From 2-02-FULL-38-15 sp964645555 (GTDB lineage Bacteria > Patescibacteriota > Microgenomatia > Daviesbacterales > UBA10151): DNA of 11,361 nucleotides. Shown piece after piece: positions 1-5,517 of this stretch. Made by a program: the position numbers and the translations under genes. The notes beneath the pieces were generated by a model that saw only the letters and a program-made list of their open reading frames with translations, was not told the DNA's origin and searched no databases. The stretch spans positions 1 to 11,361 of the forward strand of contig CAZYBP010000032.1 in assembly GCA_964645555.1 (NCBI GenBank). The letters run 5' to 3'. Position 1 is the first letter of the stretch. Each line of letters opens with the position of its first letter.

Positions 1-38
1 TTAAAATAAAGATTAATCTGTTAACAGTTTTATTAATC
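1..38 (-). terminator. Possible AT-rich terminator after the SDR gene
   Basis: Reading leftwards from the SDR stop codon, GATTAAT (38 to 32) can pair with ATTAATC (17 to 11). The loop contains the perfect palindrome CTGTTAACAG (18-27). The stem is followed by a T-rich run, TTTATTTTAA (10 to 1). The stem is short and nearly all A/T, so it may be chance or an operator-like palindrome rather than a terminator. Confidence 0.3.
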
Positions 39-52
39 GTCAAACTCCTTAT

Positions 53-871
53 CTATGAAAGTAATACTCCTCCGTCGACTACAATTTGAGTTCCGGTCAT
101 ATAAGATGACATATCTGAAGCTAAAAATAAAGCCACCTTTCCAATATCATCCGGTTCTCCCATTCTATGCATAGGGATTTTAGCTAAGAACCCCTCCAGC
201 ATCTTAGACATATCAAGTCCTTGAGGAACAGGCATGCCTTTTTGTAATTGCCCAACACCTGGAGTCATAATACCGCCCGGTGCAATTGCGTTCACCCAAA
301 TCTTATGCTGAGCAAGTTCAAGTGCCACATTTTTAGTAAACCCCCAAACCCCATGTTTCGAAGCATCATAGTGAGCAAGCCCAATAGAGGAAGGATGCAA
401 AGCATCAATAGATGTTATATTAATGATTCTTCCTCCTTTCCCTTGCTTTATCATCTCTTCTGAAGCATATTTTGTACAAAGAAATACTCCCTTTAGGTTA
501 ACCGCTAATACTTTGTCGAAATCTTGTAGAGTCATCTGGGTAATCGGGATATTGGGATAAATACCTGCATTATTTACTAAAATATCCACTCCTCCAAATT
601 TACTTACCGTTTCTTCAATCATTTCTCTAACAGCTTCTTCACTTGAAACATCCACTTTGATAGCTTTGACTGTCCACCCTTTGACAGCAAGCGTTGAAGC
701 AGACTCTTGAGCTTGTTGCTCATTATAATCTGCAATCATCACAAAAGCCCCAGCCTCTGCTAATCTATATGCAATCCCAAAGCCGATACCTTGGGCTGCG
801 CCTGTTACAATAGCAGTTTTATCGGTTAAATTAATCAGTTGGGTTAGAGGTGTAGGTTCCGTAATTGACAT
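53..871 (-). CDS. Classical short-chain dehydrogenase/reductase (SDR)
   Basis: A 272-residue cytoplasmic NAD(P)-dependent oxidoreductase with every hallmark of a classical SDR. The Rossmann glycine motif TGAAQGIG is at 23-30 and an Asp (D48) ends the second beta strand, which in this family usually favours NAD(H) over NADP(H). NNAG is at 100-103, and the catalytic residues are N125, S154, Y168 and K172 (YDASK), followed by PGG at 198-200. Length is typical for the family. The insertion between about 203 and 230 covers the substrate lid and makes it resemble the sugar/polyol, glucose 1-dehydrogenase or 3-oxoacyl-ACP reductase subgroups, but the substrate cannot be read from sequence. The gene is divergent from the MsrQ-like membrane protein, and the -35 box of that gene's promoter overlaps this start codon. 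No Shine-Dalgarno sequence is obvious. Family call is firm; specificity is unknown. Confidence 0.93.
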   Translation of the reverse strand: MSITEPTPLTQLINLTDKTAIVTGAAQGIGFGIAYRLAEAGAFVMIADYNEQQAQESASTLAVKGWTVKAIKVDVSSEEAVREMIEETVSKFGGVDILVNNAGIYPNIPITQMTLQDFDKVLAVNLKGVFLCTKYASEEMIKQGKGGRIINITSIDALHPSSIGLAHYDASKHGVWGFTKNVALELAQHKIWVNAIAPGGIMTPGVGQLQKGMPVPQGLDMSKMLEGFLAKIPMHRMGEPDDIGKVALFLASDMSSYMTGTQIVVDGGVLLS

Positions 872-894
872 ATCACAGTTTATTGATCTATTAT
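865..894 (+). promoter_or_regulatory. Promoter for the MsrQ-like gene
   Basis: TTGACA (865-870) and TATTAT (889-894) are separated by 18 bases, close to the sigma-70 consensus. Transcription would start near 901 and leave a leader of about 17 bases before the ATG at 918. The -35 box overlaps the start codon of the divergent SDR gene. An inverted repeat TTGAT-N5-ATCAA (883-897) covers the -10 box and could be an operator, though it is short. Confidence 0.5.
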
Positions 895-917
895 CAATTT
901 AGATAGTTTATTTGTCA

Positions 918-1559
918 ATGAAAAAGAAAGCTGCCCATCCCTATCACTACTCCGCTGAAAAAAGCATTTTTCAAAGATTAATTGACTTTGGTCTTCCTAT
1001 AGGACTTTATTGGCTTTATTTTCAATTTTATAATTTTGGAAAAATTACCCCATCAGAAGTTATTAAAACCACCGGGCTTTTATCGATTGCACTTATTTCT
1101 ATAACCTTATTCATAGGACCGGCCTGCAGATTTCTTCCATCACTTAATCCGCTAAAGGCTTACCGTAAGACATGGGGGTTATTTGGTTTTTTCATTGGAC
1201 TAGCCCACGCAATTTTAATCTATATTTTCTACTTCAAGTATGATCTAGCCCGCTTGTTTAACAGTGCCAGTCCGAGGTATTATGGTTTGCTGACAGGACT
1301 CGTTTCTTTAATAATACTCGGAGTGGTGACCTTAACTTCTAACCAAACAGCGTTAAACTCATTAAGTCCTAAAACCTGGAAGAAGATTCAATCTTTAAGC
1401 TACTGGGCTTTGGTAATTGCTGTTTTACATTTTTATCTTATTGAGTCAGTCAATGGAGTATTGGTAATCAAAAGAGTAGTAGGCCAAATTACATTTGGCT
1501 TTGCTGCTTTTGTAGTAGTTCTTAGAATATTAGTTTATCTTCTACCAAGTAAAAAATAA
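918..1559 (+). CDS. Ferric reductase-like / MsrQ-like haem membrane protein
   Basis: A 213-residue integral membrane protein with about six hydrophobic helices (roughly 22-39, 50-68, 86-106, 122-140, 161-178, 191-209). It matches the ferric reductase-like transmembrane domain typified by MsrQ/YedZ: LNPLKAYRKTWGL before helix 3, a helix-3 histidine (H97, in LAHAIL), TSNQTAL after helix 4, WKKIQSLSYW, and a helix-5 histidine (H171, in LHFYL). In MsrQ these helices bind b-type haem and pass electrons from the quinone pool to the periplasmic reductase MsrP. The middle conserved histidine, 13 residues before H171 in MsrQ-type proteins, is Gln here (Q158). No MsrP gene is adjacent. The start is the ATG at 918; a TTG at 912 is an alternative. 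The stop codon is directly adjacent to the stop of the convergent transketolase gene (0 bp between them). Family is well supported; electron partner unknown. Confidence 0.8.
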   Translation: MKKKAAHPYHYSAEKSIFQRLIDFGLPIGLYWLYFQFYNFGKITPSEVIKTTGLLSIALISITLFIGPACRFLPSLNPLKAYRKTWGLFGFFIGLAHAILIYIFYFKYDLARLFNSASPRYYGLLTGLVSLIILGVVTLTSNQTALNSLSPKTWKKIQSLSYWALVIAVLHFYLIESVNGVLVIKRVVGQITFGFAAFVVVLRILVYLLPSKK

Positions 1560-2546
1560 TCATTTCACCTTCATCCTTAACACTTGAGTTATAGCTTTAA
1601 TAATAGCTTCTTTTGTTAATCCAAATTTCTCTAAAAGCTCATTTGGTTCACCTGATTCCCCAAACCTATTCTCGATTCCGATAATCTTTAAAGGCACAGG
1701 ATATTTTTGAGACAAAAGTTCAGCTATAGTACTTCCTAATCCACCAGCTACTTGGTGTTCTTCAACTGTCACAATAGCACCTGTTTCTTCTGCGGCTTCA
1801 AGAATAGTCTTGCTATCCAAAGGTTTAATAGTGTGGCAATTTATTACTCGAACAGAAATATTGTGCAATTTCAATTCTTCAGCAGCTAACAATGCCCTAT
1901 ATACTATCTGACCAGTAGCAATAACAGTTACATCACTGCCTTCATAAAACACTTCTGCTTTACCAATTTCAAAAGGTGTTTGCTCAGTAGTAACAACTGG
2001 AATCTTTTCTCTGGAAAGCCGCATATAACATGGCTTAGGTAACCTAGCCATAACTAAGGTAGCCTTTTTAGCTTCAATACTGTCTGCTGGACATATCACT
2101 ACCATGTTTGGCAAAACCCGCATAATGGCAATATCTTCTAAAGCTTGGTGGGTGGCTCCATCGGGCCCTACGGAAACACCAGCATGAGAACCAATAATTT
2201 TTACCGGCTGATCATTGTAACAAATTGTAGTCCTTATTTGTTCCCAATTCCGCCCAGGAGAAAAGGTGGCATATGACGAGATAAAAGGAATTTTACCTGT
2301 AGCAGCCATACCAGAGGCAACTGTTGCTAAATTTTGCTCTGCAACTCCTATCTCAATAAATCTTTGCGGAAATTTTTCGGCAAATGCGGCAATTTTAGTA
2401 GATTCTGTTAAATCTGCGCAAAGTCCAACTACTTGTTCATTCTCTTCTGCTGCCAAAACCAATCCTTCACCAAAACCATTTCTTGAAGGCAGTTGTTCAA
2501 TATCAGGTTCAAAAAGTTTAGGATTTAAAAAAACTTGTTTATTCAT
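1560..2546 (-). CDS. Transketolase, C-terminal half (pyrimidine-binding plus C-terminal domains)
   Basis: A 328-residue subunit of a split, thiamine-diphosphate-dependent transketolase. Residues about 20-185 form the pyrimidine-binding domain. It contains the catalytic glutamate that activates ThDP (E70, in GVAEQN), the loop SYATFSPGR (91-99) and GPDGATHQ (128-135). Residues about 195-320 form the C-terminal transketolase domain (VTVEEHQVAGGLGS, 259-272). The GVAEQN form resembles DXS and other split transketolases rather than full-length TktA. The ATG at 2546 lies inside the end of the N-half gene, giving an 8-bp overlap (ATGAATAA) that suggests translational coupling and equimolar synthesis. 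A GTG at 2552 is an alternative start. With the N-half it would transfer C2 ketol units in the non-oxidative pentose phosphate pathway. It is the last gene of the rpiB-LOG-tkt operon. Confidence 0.92.
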   Translation of the reverse strand: MNKQVFLNPKLFEPDIEQLPSRNGFGEGLVLAAEENEQVVGLCADLTESTKIAAFAEKFPQRFIEIGVAEQNLATVASGMAATGKIPFISSYATFSPGRNWEQIRTTICYNDQPVKIIGSHAGVSVGPDGATHQALEDIAIMRVLPNMVVICPADSIEAKKATLVMARLPKPCYMRLSREKIPVVTTEQTPFEIGKAEVFYEGSDVTVIATGQIVYRALLAAEELKLHNISVRVINCHTIKPLDSKTILEAAEETGAIVTVEEHQVAGGLGSTIAELLSQKYPVPLKIIGIENRFGESGEPNELLEKFGLTKEAIIKAITQVLRMKVK

Positions 2547-3396
2547 GCTCACTTTTTATTTTTCCTTGTAAAGTTCTAAGTTCTGCTAATGCTTTTTTAG
2601 CTTCATCGGCATTGGGCGGTTTACCATGCCACTCAAATTTTTTCTCCATAAACTCTACTCCTTTACCGGGGATTGTGTGGGCAATAATTACCACCGGTTT
2701 ATTGACTATAGCTTTAGCTTCATCACAAGCAGCAATAATTTGTTCAAAGTTATGGCCATCAATTTCTAACACATACCAATTAAAGGATTCATACTTTTCC
2801 CGCAGATTCTCAAGAGGCATAACATCTTCTGTAAACCCATCAATTTGGATATTGTTTCTATCTATGATAACTGTCAAATTACTAAGTTTATATTTGCCGG
2901 CTAACATAATCGCCTCCCAAGTATTGCCGGCATCGTGTTCTCCATCTGAGGTTAAACAATATACCCACCATTTTTTATTGTCCATTCTGGCAGCCAGCGC
3001 CATACCACATGCTTGAGATAAACCAGAACCCAAAGGACCAGAGGTTGTTTCAATGCCAGGTAAAATAGCCCTGTGTGGATGACCTTGCAGTCTACTCCCT
3101 AATCTTCTTAGGGTTTTTAATTCTGTAACAGGGAAATAACCTGCATGAGCTAGGGTGGCATACAAAACCGGACAAATATGACCATTGGATAAAATCAATC
3201 TATCCCGTTCTGACCAGTTTGGATTTTTTGGATCATGGTTTAAAATATTAAAATAGAGGGAAGTAAAGATATCTGCCATACCCAAGGGCCCGGCAGAATG
3301 ACCTGATCCTGCCTCAACTAACATTTTAATAATATCCTGGCGGATAGTATTTGCTTTCTCCTCTAACTTTTGGATGTCGTGAGCAGTTTGGGACAT
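2539..3396 (-). CDS. Transketolase, N-terminal half (ThDP pyrophosphate-binding)
   Basis: A 285-residue subunit carrying the diphosphate/Mg-binding half of transketolase. Visible motifs are GHSAGPLGMADI (32-43, with H33), NGHICPVLYA (71-80, with H73), SGPLGSGLSQACGMALA (119-135) and the ThDP-Mg motif from D151-G152-E153 to the N181-N182 pair. GKGVEFME (244-251) and HGKPP (257-261) follow. The usual GDGE reads SDGE, a mild variation. The pentose-phosphate substrate is inferred from family and neighbours, since related split enzymes can act on other ketoses. It lies 39 bp after the LOG-family gene and overlaps the C-half gene by 8 bp. The start is the only sensible ATG. Confidence 0.92.
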   Translation of the reverse strand: MSQTAHDIQKLEEKANTIRQDIIKMLVEAGSGHSAGPLGMADIFTSLYFNILNHDPKNPNWSERDRLILSNGHICPVLYATLAHAGYFPVTELKTLRRLGSRLQGHPHRAILPGIETTSGPLGSGLSQACGMALAARMDNKKWWVYCLTSDGEHDAGNTWEAIMLAGKYKLSNLTVIIDRNNIQIDGFTEDVMPLENLREKYESFNWYVLEIDGHNFEQIIAACDEAKAIVNKPVVIIAHTIPGKGVEFMEKKFEWHGKPPNADEAKKALAELRTLQGKIKSEHE

Positions 3397-3435
3397 AACT
3401 TAATCATAGAGCTGTCATTTCGACTTGTCCAGAAT

Positions 3436-4062
3436 CTAAATTGTAAAATCGCCTCGAGTCGTTTGTAAGTGTCGGTGCTTACCTTCTTTAAGCTCACGCT
3501 CAAATTGCATAATTGCCTCTAACACCTCTTCGGGTTCACTGACAATTTTATAGACCTTTTGCTCCTCTTGGGTAATCAGCATATTCTCTTTAAAGGTATC
3601 GATTATATTTTTCCAAAATTTACCATATAAAATTAAGGGTTTATGATGTCCAAAATAAAGTTTCGCCAATCCCCATGCCATACCGAATTCAGAAATAGTA
3701 CCGGTCCCCCCGTTAAAAATAACGTACACTTGGCCCTCACGCATTAGAGTAAGGGTTCTTTCAACAAAGTTTTTGGTTTCAATCTCAATATCAAAGTTAT
3801 TTAAAGGATCCCTACCCTCATAATGCATTATTTTATCTGCTTTAAAAGTGACCCCAATTACTTTTCCTCCTACAGATTTAGCACCAATAGTCGCTGCCCT
3901 CATCACTCCCGGCCCCCCTCCGTCCACAATAATATAGCCTGCCTCCGCCAATTTTTTGCTTACTTCCATCACCTCTTTTACCAATTCTCCGTCTTGTGAA
4001 GCATGAGCAGAACCAAAAATGGCAATCTGTTCTATATTTTCTGCTTTTTTAAAACTATCCAT
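3436..4062 (-). CDS. LOG-family nucleoside 5'-monophosphate phosphoribohydrolase (Rossmann fold)
   Basis: A 208-residue single-domain protein of the LOG (lysine decarboxylase-like) family. Family members hydrolyse the N-glycosidic bond of nucleoside 5'-monophosphates, giving a free base and ribose 5-phosphate. The first motif, GGGPGVM, is at 48-54. The second, normally PGGxGTxxE, reads NGGTGTISE (117-125), keeping the catalytic E125, with R102 in the helix before it (VERTLTLM). A lysine/histidine-rich tail ends the protein. The ATG at 4062 overlaps the rpiB stop by 8 bp (ATGGATAG), the same arrangement as at the transketolase junction. A TTG at 4077 would extend it by five residues but is less likely. 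Between rpiB and transketolase genes, its ribose 5-phosphate product would feed directly into its neighbours. Cytokinin activation is not implied; substrate is unproven. Confidence 0.82.
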   Translation of the reverse strand: MDSFKKAENIEQIAIFGSAHASQDGELVKEVMEVSKKLAEAGYIIVDGGGPGVMRAATIGAKSVGGKVIGVTFKADKIMHYEGRDPLNNFDIEIETKNFVERTLTLMREGQVYVIFNGGTGTISEFGMAWGLAKLYFGHHKPLILYGKFWKNIIDTFKENMLITQEEQKVYKIVSEPEEVLEAIMQFERELKEGKHRHLQTTRGDFTI

Positions 4063-4564
4063 GTAAATTGTCTTCAACCCTTTTGATCTTTTCTATCCTT
4101 CTGAGATGTCTTGGCTCGTTTGTAAAAGGTGCCTCTAGCCAAAGCCTTACTGCTTTTATTGCATCTTCTTCGTTTAAAATCTTCGCTCCAAGTGATAGTA
4201 CATTAGCATCATTATGCTCTCTGGTTAAACGGATCATCTCAAAAGGGTCTGTACTAACCCTACCAGTTACATCAACATTATGCGACGGTATACATGGAGT
4301 ATAAAAAACAACTGCCCTTATATTCTTAAACTTATTGGCAACTACTGCTTCTCCTTGTCCAGAACTACCAAAGATAATACCTTTACTCGTTGGGTCTTTA
4401 GATACTGCTTCCGCTGCTTTAGAGATAAAGTCCGGATAATCATCGTCTTTATCGTAAGCATAAGCCCCGCAGTCTTCTACTTCATATTCTTCTTTGCTCA
4501 AAAAGTGCTTAACTTTTTCTTTTAACTCAAATCCAGCATGATCTGTAGCAAGATAAACCTTCAT
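4055..4564 (-). CDS. rpiB: Ribose-5-phosphate isomerase B
   Basis: A 169-residue RpiB/LacA/LacB-family isomerase interconverting ribose 5-phosphate and ribulose 5-phosphate. Motifs seen are ATDHAGFELK (6-15; D8, H9), GSSGQGEAVVANK (67-79) and REHNDANVLSLGAK (115-128), with the basic end RHLRRIEKIKRVE. The E. coli catalytic Cys (in CGTGIG) is absent. Instead E72 follows SGQG, as in the mycobacterial type that uses Glu. Residues about 91-111 contain an insertion of a dozen or so residues relative to E. coli RpiB. The start is the ATG at 4564, where homology begins (MKVYLATDHAG); longer upstream extensions lack homology. First gene of a four-gene operon, overlapping the LOG gene by 8 bp. Confidence 0.92.
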   Translation of the reverse strand: MKVYLATDHAGFELKEKVKHFLSKEEYEVEDCGAYAYDKDDDYPDFISKAAEAVSKDPTSKGIIFGSSGQGEAVVANKFKNIRAVVFYTPCIPSHNVDVTGRVSTDPFEMIRLTREHNDANVLSLGAKILNEEDAIKAVRLWLEAPFTNEPRHLRRIEKIKRVEDNLHG

Positions 4565-4575
4565 AATATTTGGAA

Positions 4576-4584
4576 ATTCTACCA
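4576..4584 (-). promoter_or_regulatory. Possible extended -10 promoter of rpiB operon
   Basis: On the minus strand, TGG-TAGAAT (4584 to 4576) has the form of an extended -10 (TGn plus a TATAAT-like hexamer). It would place the transcription start about 5 bases upstream of the rpiB ATG at 4564. An overlapping alternative is GTGACT-17-TATGGT (4609 to 4581). No strong -35 accompanies the extended -10, so support is modest. Confidence 0.35.
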
Positions 4585-4641
4585 TATCATAGATTGCCAG
4601 TTTAGTCACCTGTTTTGGAAAAATGATACAAATTGTTATAG

Positions 4642-4670
4642 TTGACGAAATTATCAAACGTTGGTATAAA
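4642..4670 (+). promoter_or_regulatory. Sigma-70-type promoter upstream of hairpins and tRNA-Gln
   Basis: TTGACG (4642-4647), a 17-base spacer and TATAAA (4665-4670) give a start near 4677. It lies in the gap divergent to rpiB. The first things downstream are a GNRA hairpin and a terminator, then tRNA-Gln, so it either makes a very short RNA or drives the tRNA through an attenuator. Confidence 0.5.
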
Positions 4671-4676
4671 TGGTAT

Positions 4677-4727
4677 GGTTATCGAAAGATAGCTTTTCAA
4701 GAAAACTCGCCTTGCGCGAGTTTTTTT
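4677..4727 (+). ncRNA. Candidate very small structured RNA (two hairpins)
   Basis: From the predicted start near 4677 the sequence folds into two consecutive hairpins. The first is GTTATC-GAAA-GATAGC (4678-4693, a 6-pair stem with one G-U and a GNRA tetraloop). The second is a 9-pair terminator stem (4702-4724) ending in T's at 4727. Promoter, tetraloop hairpin and terminator are spaced as in a bacterial sRNA, but about 50 nt is very short. It could equally be the attenuated leader of tRNA-Gln or an untranslated scrap. No match to a known RNA family was recognised. Confidence 0.35.
4702..4727 (+). terminator. Rho-independent terminator
   Basis: AAAACTCGC (4702-4710) pairs perfectly with GCGAGTTTT (4716-4724) across the loop CTTGC, and the T-run continues to 4727. 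It points rightwards, and no + strand protein gene lies to its left, which is why a short RNA or tRNA leader is proposed. Confidence 0.7.
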
Positions 4728-4748
4728 GTGGTAAAATTGAGCCATTAT

Positions 4749-4822
4749 TGCCAGATCATCTAACGGTAGGATACATGGCTCTGGACCATGGCATCTAGGT
4801 TCAAATCCTAGTCTGGCAGCCA
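4749..4822 (+). tRNA. tRNA-Gln (anticodon CUG)
   Basis: A complete 74-nt cloverleaf. The acceptor TGCCAGA (4749-4755) pairs with TCTGGCA (4812-4818). The anticodon stem CATGG/CCATG encloses loop CTCTGGA with anticodon CTG at 4781-4783, which reads CAG. The T arm is CTAGG-TTCAAAT-CCTAG. The discriminator is G73 (4819), and CCA is genomically encoded (4820-4822). The weak U1-A72 pair and G73 are typical of bacterial tRNA-Gln. A possible -10 (TAAAAT, 4732-4737) lies just upstream. Its most likely charging route, by family knowledge, is Glu loading by GluRS followed by GatCAB amidation, although GlnRS could be elsewhere in the genome. Confidence 0.95.
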
Positions 4823-4959
4823 AGCACAAAATACTTCAAACTGAATTATTACTTCCGCCTAAACAGAATCTAGGCAAAAACCATTATGGCAATAGGCTCT
4901 TACACAACCTTCACCAAGTCTTAATTTATTTCTTGTCTAGATCAGTTATCGTTAAAATA

Positions 4960-5106
4960 ATGGGTTTAGTTGAACTGGTTGCCTTAATATTATTACTCGG
5001 TTGGATAGGAGGGCTGACCTTTAATATAGCCGGCGGCCTTATTCATATATTACTACTACTGGCAATTATAGTATTCTTACTGAGATTTCTTAGAAGAATT
5101 ATATAA
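4960..5106 (+). CDS. Small DUF5670/lmo0937-like membrane protein
   Basis: A 48-residue ORF: a first hydrophobic helix (about 4-18, ending LGWIGGLTF), a short turn (NIAGG), a second helix (28-42, beginning LIHILLLLAIIVF) and a basic end (RFLRRII). The pattern of two helices joined by a glycine turn followed by IHILL...I.FL.R matches the lmo0937/DUF5670 family of tiny membrane proteins, whose function is unknown (often listed as stress-associated). No clear Shine-Dalgarno or promoter precedes it. The 137 bases between tRNA-Gln and this start show only a weak GCCTA/TAGGC inverted repeat (4857-4875). It is convergent with the LPxTG gene, 15 bp away. Confidence 0.72.
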   Translation: MGLVELVALILLLGWIGGLTFNIAGGLIHILLLLAIIVFLLRFLRRII

Positions 5107-5121
5107 ACCCTCAAAAAACCT

Positions 5122-5472
5122 TCACTTAGGAAACTTACGGAGAGAAAAACCTGAAATCATAGCAGAAATAGAAAAAACTATAGCTAAACCCACTGGAAAG
5201 CCGGTTCTTGGCAACGTCTGAGTTTCAGGCTGTGCTCTACCAGAAATTCTCGAAAAAGCAGATTGTGTTGCAGAAGATTGAGGCTGCAAAGATAAAGAAG
5301 GATTGTTACTTGGGGACGGCGAACTTGATATACTTCCGGGCTTAACTGTCGAAGAAGGAGTATTGCCGGTCTTATTAACTGTCATTCCACCGGAGAATAA
5401 AAAGTAACCCACAGCCAAAGCGGCCAGTACTAAACCGATAGTTACCAATCTAAGCCATCTTGGGTCATCCAT
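5122..5472 (-). CDS. LPxTG-type surface protein, small and low-complexity
   Basis: A 116-residue protein with an N-terminal hydrophobic segment (8-27), then a Ser/Pro/Thr/Asn/Gln-rich linker (about 33-85). At the C-terminus is a full sortase-type signal: LPRTG (87-91), a hydrophobic helix (92-110) and a basic tail (RKFPK). In Gram-positive bacteria such a signal is cut between T and G by sortase and the protein is linked to peptidoglycan. The linker contains no recognisable catalytic or binding domain, so it may be a spacer, stalk or tethered peptide. The start is the ATG at 5472, where a near-consensus promoter ends, rather than the TTG at 5508 that would overlap that promoter. It lies after gltX but has its own promoter. 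Sortase was not seen in this window. Confidence 0.72.
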   Translation of the reverse strand: MDDPRWLRLVTIGLVLAALAVGYFLFSGGMTVNKTGNTPSSTVKPGSISSSPSPSNNPSLSLQPQSSATQSAFSRISGRAQPETQTLPRTGFPVGLAIVFSISAMISGFSLRKFPK

Positions 5473-5479
5473 GAGCGCG

Positions 5480-5508
5480 ATTTTACCATAACCTATAATT
5501 AAATGCAA
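5480..5508 (-). promoter_or_regulatory. Near-leaderless promoter for the LPxTG gene
   Basis: On the minus strand, TTGCAT (5508 to 5503), a 17-base spacer and TAAAAT (5485 to 5480). The expected start is around 5474-5473, one or two bases before the ATG at 5472, so the mRNA would have essentially no 5' leader. Confidence 0.5.
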
Positions 5509-5517
5509 TACAATAAA

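Noticed and set aside
2266..2571. Plus-strand frames of 100-134 codons within the transketolase genes
   Set aside because: They are shadows of strongly supported minus-strand genes; no promoter, ribosome site or family resemblance.
4565..4657. N-terminal extension of RpiB to 4657
   Set aside because: The extra 31 residues precede the start of family homology and run over the promoter region; the ATG at 4564 begins exactly at the conserved first strand.
4602..4829. 75-residue minus-strand reading frame across tRNA-Gln
   Set aside because: It is the antisense of a perfect tRNA cloverleaf and terminator; its translation contains a sequence often seen when tRNA antisense is translated.
4857..4875. 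GCCTA/TAGGC inverted repeat after tRNA-Gln as a terminator
   Set aside because: Only five pairs with a nine-base loop and no T-run on either strand.
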